This document shows, one piece after another, positions 1 through 11,290 of a stretch of 64,000 bases of DNA; the first letter of the stretch is position 1; each line of letters begins with the position of its first letter. The stretch spans positions 54,892,964 to 54,956,963 of the forward strand of contig OY720637.1 of NCBI GenBank assembly GCA_963169105.1, in the 5' to 3' direction. This stretch comes from Ceriagrion tenellum. Taxonomy: Eukaryota > Arthropoda > Insecta > Odonata > Coenagrionidae. Below the pieces are notes generated by a model. It was not told the origin of the DNA. It searched no databases and saw nothing but the letters and a program-made list of their open reading frames with translations. The position numbers and the translations under genes were made by a program.

Positions 1-1549
1 AGAAGAAAATAAGTAGTTCCTTGAAAATAAGATAATAGCTTCGACCGTCCTTAAAATAATAATATTCTTACCAGATGTTCAACGAGCTAAATGCCAATAG
101 CAAAGGCAGTTGAAAAAGGTCTCAATGAAGTAAATATCATTTAAGTTCTTTCAAAAAGTAGCGAGTATAAAGACTTGAGAACTTTTTCCAGTTTTCGTCG
201 AGTCGGTCGTCGGCTCTACCATCAGATGATGTAACTGTAAGGGGCAAAACACTCCTGGCGAGGCGCGAGAGCGGCGGCGCATCAATCCTTGCTGTTGAGG
301 GGATGGAACAGACTTGTAACAGTAGAGTAGTTGGACTAAACTCGGCAATGGCCGCGCATGGCCGCTCGCGTGTTTTGTTCACACGGCGTACGAGACGGCT
401 CTAAAAAAAACATTGTGTTTAGACACGCCGCACCAGCGGTTTCTGCTGACTTAAAAGAAAACTCACGAGCGTAATAGCCCTGATTTTATTAGAAGAAATT
501 TAAGAAATTCTTAAATTCGTGAAGCCTTTATTTTCAATTTTTTTCCTCGGAGAAAAACTCAATCGGTAGGTATTTCTGGGGGGGTAGAGGAAAGTAGAGG
601 GGAGGGGGCGCCGAAATTACAGTTCGCTTACACTTGAAAAAAGGCTCGGACCGGCCCTGCCTCTGTGTGCAAGCTATTAATATAATGGGTAAATGCAAAG
701 CAAAACGGAAAGAATATGAGATTTGGATGCTTATAGAGAGAATTCCAAAAGGAGCTATGGAACTAATGTTAAGAGAAACATCGGATGGCCAAGGGCCAGA
801 TGCTGAAGAGACGTAAAACAGGTTTGGAGCCTGGGGGGCTTAGCTCATGGAAATTGACTTCTAAAGAAATAGTGAATGCAGCTTTGTCTCAATGTATATT
901 GTAACCTGCATGGCATCGTTTTGCTTACTCGTTAGTTACGATATTTCCCGTGGAAGTTAGCAATAAATTTGGCTTTTTCTATAATTACCTCTATTCGGCG
1001 TTTGGGCATCGCACTGTTGATATTCCACCGGCATTCTTGTAGTTCATGAATTTGTATAACTCAAATTAAGTATTTACGTGCCAGTGCATCTAAAAGACGT
1101 ATTATGTGTGGCAATTGCTACTTTGTTTACAATTCATTGCCTGAACAGTCATGATTCTTCCCTTTGAATAATCCTCTAAATCAAATACATTTTCAGGTAA
1201 AAATAATTATTTATTCAAGCCACAGCATGTTCTCTCCCACCATATTTATTTGTTTATGGCAATTTTCGTCCCCGCTCACATTCATCTAATCAGGATTCCA
1301 TCAGATGCGATGTAAGTAATTTCTTCGCCGAATCGACGTACTACATGTAGGCAAAACGGAAGCCAGTCTATTCCCTGTTCTAGTGCGTAGCGAGGTCGAT
1401 TACACCTAACACTACCTTAGGAGTCGGCGATTACATATCAAGGTACTCTTTGTTAGCAATTTATTATTCTATTATCGTAGCGACTTCCTTGTGGAAATTC
1501 GCCTTAATCCTAGAGTGTAGAAGAAGAAGATGACAAATTTAGAGGGCCT
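1..1549. other. unassigned DNA, no gene recognised
   Basis: No frame here resembles a known protein. About 180-400 is GC-rich with many CpG, and about 575-612 carries G-rich runs. The remainder is AT-rich and looks unique. Short open frames at 137-382 and 634-816 have no recognisable domain and are probably chance. Confidence 0.5.
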
Positions 1550-2252
1550 AGTTAAATATCGAGGATAAACAAGCAAAAGACTAAAGTGATGGTTTGCGGT
1601 GCTCAAGACTGCTGTGAACCTGTAAGGATAAGATGAAGAACTAGGACAAGTTACAGAATACAGCTACTTGGGAAGCAAGATAACAGAAGATGGAAGGAGT
1701 AAACGAGAAATTGTGAATAGAATACAACTAACAAAAATAGCTTTCAATGATAAAAAGACTCTACTGACTTGTAAAAATGTCAGTTTGGAAGTAAGAAAGA
1801 GGGTTATGAAAGCTTATGTTTGGAGTGTGGCCCTTTACGGGTGTGAAAGCTGGACTATAGGGAAACATGAAAAGAGCAGATTAGAGGCCCTAGAAATGTG
1901 GTGCTATCGAAGGATGCAGAAAATCAGCTGGCGAGACAGAATCACCAATGAGGAAGTGCTGAGAAGAGTAAAAGAAAATAGAAGTCTCTGGAGACAGATA
2001 CAGACAAGGAGACTTAAACTAATAGGCCACATTCTACGATGCAATGATTTTATAAAATTAATAGCTGAAGGTTGTATTGAGGGGACAAATCGTAGAGGAT
2101 GTCCTAGATTAATCTATATGAAGCAGATCATCAATGACTCTGGATGCGCCTCATATGGTGAAATGAAGAGGAAAGCTGAGCAAAGAGTGGAATGGCGTGC
2201 TATTGCCAACTAACCCATGGGTTGATAACCGAAGAAGAAGAAGTTAAATATC
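1550..2252 (+). mobile_element. 5'-truncated LINE insertion with 11 bp target-site duplication
   Basis: The inserted segment is 1561-2241. It is flanked by a perfect 11 bp direct repeat, AGTTAAATATC, at 1550-1560 and 2242-2252, which fits a target-site duplication. The segment codes only for the end of a non-LTR retrotransposon ORF2 and finishes in a short GAA tail (about 2231-2241). Truncation at the 5' end, a microsatellite tail and a target duplication are the usual marks of target-primed reverse transcription. The duplication is still perfect, so the insertion is probably not very old. Confidence 0.85.
1565..2213 (+). pseudogene. reverse transcriptase C-terminal fragment of the LINE
   Basis: The conceptual protein starts downstream of the reverse transcriptase catalytic core. 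It shows the YLGSKIT motif of the thumb region, then a WSVALYGCESWTIG stretch, an MQKISWRDRITNEEVL segment and a RRLKLIGHILR segment, all typical of arthropod LINE ORF2 C-termini. It ends at a stop at 2211-2213. One frameshift near 1632 separates the first 20 or so residues (frame beginning at 1565) from the remaining ~190. The endonuclease and the catalytic YADD core are absent through truncation, so the copy cannot move by itself. The family is not assigned to a named clade. Confidence 0.85.
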
Positions 2253-2984
2253 AGTAGTCAAAGAACTTCGCATTCCACCTAAGTTCTTTAACTTTATTTT
2301 TCCTTCTTTCGTTCTTCGCCGTCTACATCGCTATGGGGAGGGAATCAAAATATTAATAAGGCTATAAATATCCTGAGTCATCTCAGAGATGTTAGCTGTT
2401 AGCTGCGTGGCCAATGTTCCCTCAAGCATAAGGCCGATGGAGTTTTTTGTATAATGCATGCGTACGCTGCGACAAATATTCTTGCGAAAAAGAAAAATTG
2501 AGCCATAATTTTTTTCCGTTGTGGACGTGGTAAGAAATATTTCCTCGCATTCAATTTTTCTGTGCAATATAAAGAATTATGAGCCTCCACACACAGATTT
2601 TTTTCTAAAAGGCGAAATTCACTTTTAAAAAGCTAAGAATTTTTATTTTAAAAGCTATGCCCTGCCGTTAACTTGTTTCTAAGCAGATAGCTGTTTACAT
2701 ATTTTTGGGTTTTATGCATTTTTCATGAATTTTACATTTTTGAGGATCCAAAAATGTGTCGTCATATTGTAGAATCGGTATACATCAGGGATCTACAATC
2801 CCCTGTTTTCTTTTCAGCCACCTTCATGAATTCCTGCCTGTGGAACGAAAGACTAGACAAGTTATGGAAAGCGAAAAGATGACCCCATGAAGGGGTATTT
2901 TGGATAGGGATTATCCAAAAACATACCAATAAGCTGGTAGAATATTCAATTATTATCAACCAAGTATGCACGAAAGAATATAAA
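2253..2984. other. unassigned AT-rich DNA
   Basis: No coding or repeat signal could be recognised. Reverse-strand frames at 2331-2567 and 2762-2971 have no recognisable motif. Confidence 0.45.
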
Positions 2985-3095
2985 ATTCGCCATGAAAATT
3001 CTTTTGATATGACCGAGGTTTGAATCCAAACCTCCCCATTGCCGATCTGTATTGTTAGCCAGTTACCCTACCAAGCCGTTGTATTTTAAGTTGAA
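2985..3095 (-). repeat. tRNA-derived SINE fragment (family B)
   Basis: Read on the minus strand, an A-box-like stretch (GGTAGGGTAACTGG) is followed by a B-box-like stretch (GGTTTGGATTCAAACC). A short body ending in TTTTCATGGCGAATTTTA comes after. The same body ending occurs at 16585-16808 and 27065-27175. The copy is degenerate and has no clear target duplication. A genuine tRNA gene is unlikely because the flanking stems do not close cleanly. Confidence 0.65.
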
Positions 3096-3296
3096 TATCA
3101 GCGGAGGTTCATTCACACAAGATGTTCTCATCTCCTGTTCTAACTTCATCGCAGGAGACTAGGTCGTGCAACATTTGTGCAAAAATGCACTACGATTTGG
3201 ACTTATTCTACATGAAATGTGCTAATAGGATTGTGGGATGGATACAAGAGCATTGCGTTTGTTTAAACCACTTCTAAGATTCACCTAAAATATGAT

Positions 3297-3410
3297 GGCT
3301 TGGTAGTTCAAATGGCGATCACACTTGACCCGCAAATGTGGCATCCGAGTTAAATTCCGGTCGTGTCAAAAGACTTGTTTTCGAGATAAATTCAACTCGT
3401 TTGTCTATCT
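3297..3410 (+). repeat. degenerate tRNA-like SINE head
   Basis: A ~70 nt tRNA-like segment begins GGCTTGGTAGTTCAAATGG (A-box region). It reaches a degenerate B box, GAGTTAAATTCCGG, near 3347-3360. The arrangement resembles the other SINE heads in the window, but the body cannot be matched with confidence. Confidence 0.4.
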
Positions 3411-3689
3411 ATCCTTGCTCTCCTGTGCTTGGCTGCGCAGCACATAATTTGTGTGGCCGCACTGATTGGAAATGATCGGCCAGCGTTGTAACCATTTAAT
3501 AGTCATTCTCAAGGAGTCTTAAGGGTCCAAAGGGGTTCAAAATCTTGTCCCCGTCTCTATCTTTTCCCCCTTTAGATAATAAAATAATTCGTGTGTTTTT
3601 ATATCTACCCAGAGGACTGACTTTAAATTCGTAATATAAGCAAAATAAACGAAACTCCGTGAATATAATTTTATTCTGTTAATTGTTTA

Positions 3690-3966
3690 ATAAGGATGGA
3701 GAAGTTGAGGTGGATGGAGAGAATGACTAACGAGGAAGTGCTTGAGATGGTGGGCGAGGAAAGGAAACTTCTGAATGAAATCCGGGATAGGCAGGGTACA
3801 TGGCTCAAGGATGTAATACAGGGTGATGGGTTGCTGAAGAGTGTGAAAGAGAGAAGGATGCTGAGCAAGCGGGGAAGGGAAAGAAAGAGAATAGGTTTTA
3901 TGTGCGGGATGAAGAAGGGCAGATCGTATGCTGAGGCAAAAAAGGATATATTATAGATAGATAGGC
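3690..3966 (+). pseudogene. LINE 3' end fragment (ORF2 C-terminus)
   Basis: The frame at 3696-3956 gives an 86-residue segment with MEKLRWMERMTNEEVLEMV, TWLKDVIQGDGLL and RSYAEAKKD. This is the usual order in the extreme C-terminus of arthropod LINE ORF2 (compare MQKISWRDRITNEEVL in the 1550-2252 element). It ends in a short GATA repeat at 3950-3963, a plausible 3' tail. Nothing upstream of the C-terminus remains. Confidence 0.7.
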
Positions 3967-4384
3967 CCCGGAAAATGTAAAAAAAAACCGAGAGGGGATT
4001 CTCTGACATTCAGTAAAACTTACCTTAACCGGTAGAATACTTTTAATAAAATGTGTAATGTTAACTCTAAAATTAATTCTCCTGGACTTGGTTGGATCCT
4101 AGACCCTTTGTTATCGCACCAAATCTCGTTTTGATATCAAGCTTATGTGCATATATTCCGGTCCATGCGAATGGTTTTTAACTTTGAATTTCACGTAATT
4201 GAGTGCTCTATTTGTGGGTGGCCGCATTGGGGTTACTACGCGGCAAGTTCCGCCGTGATTTGAATTTCTTTTATCGTGGCGTATCCTAACAAATATATTA
4301 ACCGGGAGGATATCTTGAAAGAAAAAAAAGGCGGGAGGAAGTGGACTTATCATCGGAACTGTTCAACCCATACGTCAGAGGAGC
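3967..4384. other. unassigned DNA
   Basis: Nothing recognisable was seen. A 58 bp block of A and AG runs around 4310-4340 is low complexity. Confidence 0.4.
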
Positions 4385-4885
4385 CAGCGGGCGGTCAAGT
4401 CAATGAGATCTAATTTGAGATCTCGTTTCTGCCTTTCGCTCGGACGCGGTCTCTCCGAGAACATCAATCCCCGTCTCTCTTCCTCGCACGTTCAACGAGT
4501 GTGTGTGGGTCTGCCAAGGGCCGTAGCTTCTTCATTTTTCCCCGCGGAGGCGACGGCGGCGGTGGACCATCCCGGCGCTGATCAATCCGGTCGAGTGCGC
4601 TCTTATATATTCCTCCCACCCCACCCTTTCCTCTCCCTACCCCTTGTGCTCACTCACAAAAGCCCTCCAATAAATAAATGGACGCGGTCAGAACACAGAT
4701 TCTTCCGGAGATGAGTCATTCCGGCGGAACGAAATGGAATGACTGCTCCTTCCTCTAAGTGAAATGTCGGATCCGGATTGGCAGATGGGATTAAGGCGGG
4801 GGTGAGACGGGGGAGAGAACGGACGAGGATGGCAGACGCGGGAGAAAGAGAAGAAGAGCGAAAGGGAAGAGAGGAGGAGGAAGTA
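4385..4885. promoter_or_regulatory. GC-rich island, pyrimidine then purine biased
   Basis: The segment is CpG-rich compared with its surroundings. The plus strand is pyrimidine-biased to about 4650 and purine-biased from about 4780 to 4885. A TATATAT box-like string lies at 4604-4610, directly before a polypyrimidine tract. This could be a promoter or other open-chromatin element, but no exon could be recognised next to it, so the assignment is inference. Confidence 0.3.
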
Positions 4886-4896
4886 AAGGATATGAA

Positions 4897-5000
4897 GGTA
4901 CGAGGGTTACATCAAAAAGTTATGTCTCACGTTTTTTCTCAAAAACTCTGTTTTCTACAAAAATTAATTTGCACATAACAATGACGTTGACGTTCTCCAA
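4897..5000. repeat. mariner-type terminal fragment
   Basis: The segment begins TACGAGGGTTACATCAAAAA, which resembles the TIRs of mariner-like elements. It aligns through about 90 bp with 5343-5432 in the same orientation, including a shared CTACAAAA..AATTT.CACATA stretch. No transposase coding remains. Confidence 0.5.
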
Positions 5001-5342
5001 CCCATCCTGATTTATTTTCTGAGACATAAAAGTCTAAGGTTCACCTTTTAAACGATGTTGTCTTTCAACTCGAGAAAAAGAAACTGATCATAGCTACTAT
5101 CCCTCTGGGTGATACCAAATAAACAACAATTACTTTATTTTCCAGTCTTGTTACTGCTTATGTACGTAAAAGATTAATTAGCTCTCGCCCATTTTGATTT
5201 AGTCTAATCTCTGTTCATGTTAGTTGGAATCCCATCTGCCATGTGAATCGTGCAATCAAGCTACGTGCATATTAAATTGCCATTGTGATGTAGAATTCTA
5301 AATAAATGTATATATCTTCTTTTCACTACTCAAATTTAAACT

Positions 5343-5605
5343 TCGTGAGTTTTCCAAAAAGTAATTCCCCTCAATTTTTTTTATGAAAAACTGTTTTTTC
5401 TACAAAATAAAATTTACACATATGAAAGAAGAATGTTTTATCTACTGCTTTTATTTTTCCACATAATCTCCTTCAAGTTCTATTGCCTTCCTCAAGCGAT
5501 TCACTAGGACCTGTAATGCCATGTTGGTACCAGTCCTCGTTCTGGTTGCGGAGTCAGGTTTTCATTGCGCTAATCACCTCTTCGTCATCCAGAGTAGTAA
5601 TGTTG
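5343..5605 (-). pseudogene. mariner-like transposase 3' remnant
   Basis: On the minus strand, 5605 to 5450 translates with one frameshift into DDEEVISAMKT, then WYQHGITGLVNRLRKAIELEGDYVEK. This is the normal C-terminal end of mariner transposases (compare the related end of the element at 12346-13665). The TIR-like string near 5343-5370 (TTTTCCAAAAAGTAATTCCC) closes the element. The catalytic domain, the N-terminus and the other TIR are missing. Confidence 0.7.
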
Positions 5606-8565
5606 GAAAGTACTTAGTGTCATTATTCAAAATGGATTAGAAAAGAATATAAATGACGAAGCAATTTACATTCTTTTTCGCCTTTAGTTTGTGCGAGACT
5701 GGTGTTTGCGAGGCTAGTCTTGTAGTCTTTCCTCTATTGAATACACAAAATTGGTTAGACACTCAGAAGATAGATACGGTAGCGTCATTATAACCTGATA
5801 TACTTTGCTACCGAAGGAGATGACCGCAGAGACCAAAGGATGGGTCTCTCGATGACCGTGTCAACGCAATTGCTTTTGTCATGGGGGAGTTTGAGAAATA
5901 ATGTGGGGCACTACTTCTTTGGCAACCTTTATAGAAGGAGAATTGGATGTGTGCGTGAGAAGCACTGGATCAAAGCATATGGTGTTTTTATTCAGAATAG
6001 GGTGTGTATATTTTGTTCTAAAAAAATTCATTCCATCATGTTGAGAAATGAATGTACGGGATACATAGGTTTCTGTAGTTCAAAAATCATTGATATATCG
6101 TATCATTATAAAATCAATCGCTGAAATACCGAAGAAACCAGTGCAGCGGAGCGAGATATGCCTATTGACGTTATTTGCCCGTTGCCATGGGGGCAGACCC
6201 CACGGACATGTAACACAAGTTCAGCTTTTGCTAGAGAAATTAATATAATCCTTCTGCTTAAAACTGTAAATTAAATAACTAAATAACTTCAAGTGTAATT
6301 ACTAAGTTCAGCATGCATTTATTTATTCTATCCGAATGCTTACACCTCTATTATCACAATAAATATCGGAGTGAATTTCAAATGAGTACAGCTAAACGTA
6401 TAAGCATTTATGCTCTTGATTAATTTAAGAGAGACACCGCAGCAAATAATTTATAATGTACCTCTACATACTACCACGCGAGCCATTATATGTGTTTGAC
6501 AGGTGATTTTAGGACGACATCCGTGTAAAGGATAAGGTTTTGGGAGGTGGATGGTGATGTATATTATGGGGGTGCTTTGAGTGGAGGACAGTTTTTTTTA
6601 TGGTCACCTATTGTGCATGGAAAGAACAAATTTTCTAGTAAGATTCAGTATTTACTTCGACTCTCGTAGTCACGTTGGAATTTTTAAAATAAGAATTGTG
6701 GATGAGTTATTAATTTGCCTGAAATTAGGGTTTTAGATTGAAAGAAAGCATCCGTGAAGTGTAATTTTTCTTTGAAACTTTCATGGATCGTGGTGGTAAA
6801 TGAATATTAAGTAAGTTATCGCCGCATAAGGATCGGTGGGATTTTAACGATGTTTTGCGCCCATTGATTGTATTTTTAGGGAGGAAAGTTTTTTAAAGTG
6901 GTTCTACCTCAATTGATATTATTTTGCGTAGGTGTATTAGCAAAATTTCTGTTGGGAACAGTCACGTCCAAAGTTGAAGTACTTTTTGTTTTTGGGCCAG
7001 TAAATGATTCTAAATGCGTTGCCTTGGAAAATCGAGGAAATCAAAAGGCATGTCTTTTCTTGATGTTGATGCTAGTTGCTCATTGAAATTTTCAGCCTGC
7101 ACATATTTATGGTGTTTGTGTTAGTGTTTGTGTACTATGCAGTTAAGGCAGAAAAAATTAATTAAGGCGTGGTCCGTGTGTCTAATCGAATTTGTTTTGG
7201 TGTAAAAGGTTAGACGAAATAAGGGATTAATTTTGCATTCATATTCTTACAACTATCCCTAATTTGTTAGTAATGCTATAATATATTTAATTTATAGACG
7301 TTCATTGAAGGTACTGATACCTCTCATAAATTTTTATCGTAATTTACAAACGAGCGTATAAAATGGGGGCTACTTTGTTCCATTCTTTAGTTGAAGTCTT
7401 GAGGAGATACTGAAAAGAAGAGGAAAGAGCACCAAAAATTTGTTTCTCAATCCATCTCATGCGATACAATTACTGTGTTCTCCCAAAAGATGAAATGATA
7501 GTCTTTATTACATGTCGTCGTAGATGAATTGTCATGGAATATGGGTTAATTCCATGTTTACAAGGGGACGCAGAAATTCTCAGTCTGCCTGTTTTATTTA
7601 TTCTCTCAGTTTAAAAAAAATGCCATGGTAAATTCTATCGCCGTGCCCTCTGTTGTTTTGTCTGAGGCTCTCTGTTTTCTTCGCCCGACTAGATGACGAC
7701 GACTCTAATCTCGAATGGCGTAATTCCATATGTGGTCGGGGACGGAGCCGATGGCTCCCACTCAAGATTCTGTTTTCCAGACTGGAATTCTGCGACCATG
7801 AAGAGACACCCGTGGAAAATAATACAGGGAGAGATAAAGTTGCGAAAAAATGAGAGACTTTTACATTAAAATACGACAAAAAGATAGAACTTGCCGGGAA
7901 TACTAGAGAGGAGAAGTCGCAGAAGGAGATTGAACGACTGAGATGAGGAGCTGGAGAAAAAATTATTCGCTACATATGTTCCGACAGAAATATATATTCC
8001 AAGAAGATGATATATTCAGTGCCCCAATCCATGTTGGGATACAAATGAGAAAAAAGTTGGCCATCAAAACGAAAGACAATCAAACGTGGCAATATGTACG
8101 CCTAGAAGAAACTAAGTTATGAAAAAACCAGGGCTATCCGTGGGCGTATTAATCCCACTTAAAGGAAGGAATTGATGTACATGAGAAAGGCCATTGAAGA
8201 AAAGTGTGCATTTCTTTGCGAAATTTCTCCTGATCGTAATAGCTGTCAAATTTCTCGTTTGTTGTTTCCAATTGATCGACAAGTTATAATCTCCCTTTAT
8301 AGATGTCCTTTAATGAACTGCTTTCTTATATGAAAGAAATTAGTATGTTAGTTGATTCAATTAAATTTTTTTTACTAGTTAGAGAAGTCTGCACGTTGCA
8401 GTAATGCCAGTTTCGTTGGCAAGGATGAAATCAGTTTGCAGTTGAACTCTGTATTATTTTACGGATAAAAGACTGAGTTAGCGAGTGAATCGCTTATACA
8501 GATCTAGATACCTCCCCGCCGCGGGGGGTAATGACCAAAAGTAATAAACAGTCTGGGGATGAAAT
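5606..8565. other. unassigned AT-rich DNA, about 3 kb
   Basis: No gene or repeat was recognised. Open frames at 5840-6124, 6898-7086 and 7598-7879 have no known motif, and the last overlaps another frame on the opposite strand (7653-7853), typical of chance frames. Confidence 0.5.
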
Positions 8566-8570
8566 TTTGA

Positions 8571-9310
8571 ATATGTGGAAAAAAAAATTTCCTCTGATTC
8601 GATTCCGTTGACGTAGCCTGACAGAAAAGTTAGATACTGAATAGGTTTGCTCATGATTGTGTCATGTTTGCTCATGTCAATCTGTCAACGCTCGGGCGTC
8701 GTGAGAGGTTCCACGGCCCTTAAAGAGAAAAAAATGGACGGCCGTCAAGGTAATTTCATCAACGATATTCGGTGCGTGAGGTGTCGGATTTCCCTTAGCT
8801 CCATAAACCGTCTCATTCAATCCTCCACTGACGTAGCTGTACTTTTTGATGGCTTATTAAATGCTGTTTCAGAATGCATGCGACCTCTTCAATTTTCCTT
8901 TAGCTTTTCCATGAATTTTGGATATGTGGAAAAAAAAATTTCCTCTGATTCGATTCCGTTGACGTAGCCTGACAGAAAAGTTAGATACTGAATAGGTATC
9001 TGTTCTATAGGTACTGAATAGGTACTGAATAGGTATTTGCTCATGATTGTGTCATGTTTGCTCATGTCAATCTGTCAACGCTCGGGCGTCGTGAGAGGTT
9101 CCACGGCCCTTAAAGAGAAAAAAATGGACGGCCGTCGAGGTAATTTCACCAACGATATTCGGTGCGTGAGGTGTCGGATTTCCCTTAGCTCCATAAACCG
9201 TCTCATTCAATCCTCCACTGACGTAGCTGTACTTTTTGATGGCTTATTAAATGCTGTTTCAGAATGCATGCGACCACTTCAATTTTCCCTTAGCTTTTCC
9301 ATGATTATAG
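8571..9310. repeat. tandem duplication of a ~350 bp unit
   Basis: Two nearly identical copies lie head to tail. The start of the unit (ATATGTGGAAAAAAAAATTT) is at 8571 and 8922, an offset of 351. The later part (TTGCTCATGATTGTGTCATG) is at 8647 and 9037, an offset of 390. The difference is an extra ~39 bp in the second copy, built from three GGTACTGAATA-like repeats (about 8985-9035). Only a few substitutions separate the copies. Open frames inside (8647-8967, 9037-9333) look like chance frames and have no known domain. Confidence 0.9.
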
Positions 9311-10718
9311 TCCGACAATTTGAAATTTCATAATTTTTTTATTTGTAGCCGATATTGTTTGTATTAAGTTAGTGTTTGTTCCTTCTAGATTTATAATAGG
9401 TCATCCGTTTAGCTCCAAAACCATGGCGCTAGCACATCGGAGTCGTGATATTTAGATTGTAGAATTTTTTCCTATTCCCAAGATCATGGATACTAGAATT
9501 GAAAGTAGTTTGAGCAAAATATCATTTCACCTAGAAATCGATGAATTTGGTCTCATTACAAAGAAAAAAGGAAACGGCCCTAACCACATGCTTTTAAAAC
9601 GGAGAAACCGAAGTGCTTTATGGGATCGTGTCATGACCTGGGTTTAAGGACCTTGCAATATATTACCTCTGCTACTGCCTTCTTCCTTTGTCGAATATTA
9701 CTCGACAGTAAATGCAAGGAATAGCGTGAAAAAGCGGCGAAATGCAGTGAGGCCAACATCGACGGAGGATAAGAGCTGTTGGAGGAAAGTGTAACAGCAG
9801 TGGAGGGACGATCCGCATTACTTATATCCATGTTATTGTCGTGCTCGGGGATAGAAGAGGAGTGGGCATATGTGTTCTGCGGTCGAGTCCAAGGAGCCAG
9901 TTGATAAGTAAGAAATCTGCCTTTCCCATTCCCCCTTATAACACTCATCTCATCGACTCCCTTTCCCTTTTCATCCTATCTCCAACGTCGCCTTCCTCCG
10001 GCGCTGAGACACTGGAATATTTTCCTTCTCCCCCTCCGAACCCAAATCGGGCAGACATCTCTCCTCTAGGTTCGTACTTTTTGTTTCAAGCCCGCTCTTC
10101 TTGTGGACTTGCGGTCTGGAGGAATACGAATAATGCATTGCCTCAGAATGTCATCTGAGGGTTTGCATTCGTCCGCTCGGTCTTTTACCTTTCTCTTTAA
10201 TTCCTAGGACTTTGCGATATTATGATGTATCAACTGTGATATCGATATTAATTTGGAATAAACTCGGAAATAGGATACATCTCCGAGAAAGGTCATGATT
10301 CGATATTGTGCCTAATTTAATATCTTTCGTCGCGCACCCGCGAAGAGTGCGCCCTGCAGTGCGATGCGTAATACTATGCGATATGATGCGATATTATATC
10401 ATGCGACGTGACATGAGAGACGATCTTCGGTGTAATAAGATGTCTGATGCCACGTGATATGATTTCCTACCATGCAATGTTTTTTGGAAATTTCTTCATT
10501 CCGTCAGAAAATAAGCAGCTGCTGTATTTTTCTCTGGTCATTCGTTCAGCTAGTACTGAGACTAGTTACTACATAACTTCTCTCAGGCATATATTTAATG
10601 TCTCTTTGGCATGTAAGTTGGGTGAAAATATTCTTAAAAGCTCGGACCAGTTTCCCTTTGTGTGGCAATGACTTAAATTGTCAACGCGGACAGTGTTTAA
10701 AATATTTTTAACTCTGGC
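9311..10718. other. unassigned DNA with a pyrimidine-rich block
   Basis: No gene was recognised. About 9910-10080 is pyrimidine-biased. A block at 10365-10455 is a cryptic simple repeat of GCGATAT/ATGATGCG strings with local dyad symmetry. A 23 bp string at 9426-9448 recurs inverted at 11248-11270 (see findings). Confidence 0.4.
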
Positions 10719-10866
10719 ATCATAATCATCATTATTGGTCGTTCAATCCTAAGATTGGTGTACTGCAGCCCTCCACCCTTCCCTATCTAATGCTAGTTCC
10801 CTTACCTCCTGGTATCTCTTCCTATTTACTTCCCCCTTTATTTGGTTCATGAACTTATTCCTGGGT
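10719..10866 (-). pseudogene. LINE 3' end fragment, minus strand
   Basis: The minus-strand translation gives NKFMNQIKGEVNRKRYQEVR, ELALDREGWRAAVHQS and a stop, followed by a tail of ATGATG-type repeats. The same C-terminus (RKRYEEVRE...DREEWKAAVIQS) occurs on the plus strand at 38265-38385, so both are 3' relics of one LINE family. Confidence 0.7.
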
Positions 10867-11164
10867 TAACTCTGGCAATGGAATATAAATACAGGGTATG
10901 TTCTAGGTTCCAGCATTTTCACTGAGATTGATTTCCAATAAGCAAATAATGAGAGTAGTGCATGACTATATGTCATAGCATTATCTAATTGATATGGGTC
11001 ATTGAACCTTTTTTACTTCGTGGTGTACTAGACTGGAAACGGAAATAAAACTTTTACTGGGTTATCTTTTTGGAGACAATGAATTTGTGTATTGATTCAC
11101 GCTGGACGTGAATATGGTTTCGTTCGTCCGGGTAAACGACTAAAATGTGAGAATGATCTTTTGT

Positions 11165-11290
11165 TAATGTCTCCATAGCTCAGTTGGATGCCCGTGGTGA
11201 CTTGGTGACCGTTTTGCGCGAGGGCGAAAATTTACTCGCACCACATCTCACGACTCCGATGTGCTAGCGCGCTGACTTTGGTGCTTGGCG
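11165..11290 (+). repeat. tRNA-like repeat fragment
   Basis: The string ATAGCTCAGTTGGATGC near 11175 is a good tRNA D-arm/A-box match, but no convincing B box or acceptor stem follows. The segment ends in the 23 bp string (11248-11270) that occurs inverted at 9426-9448, so it is probably a dispersed SINE-like repeat rather than a tRNA gene. Confidence 0.35.
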
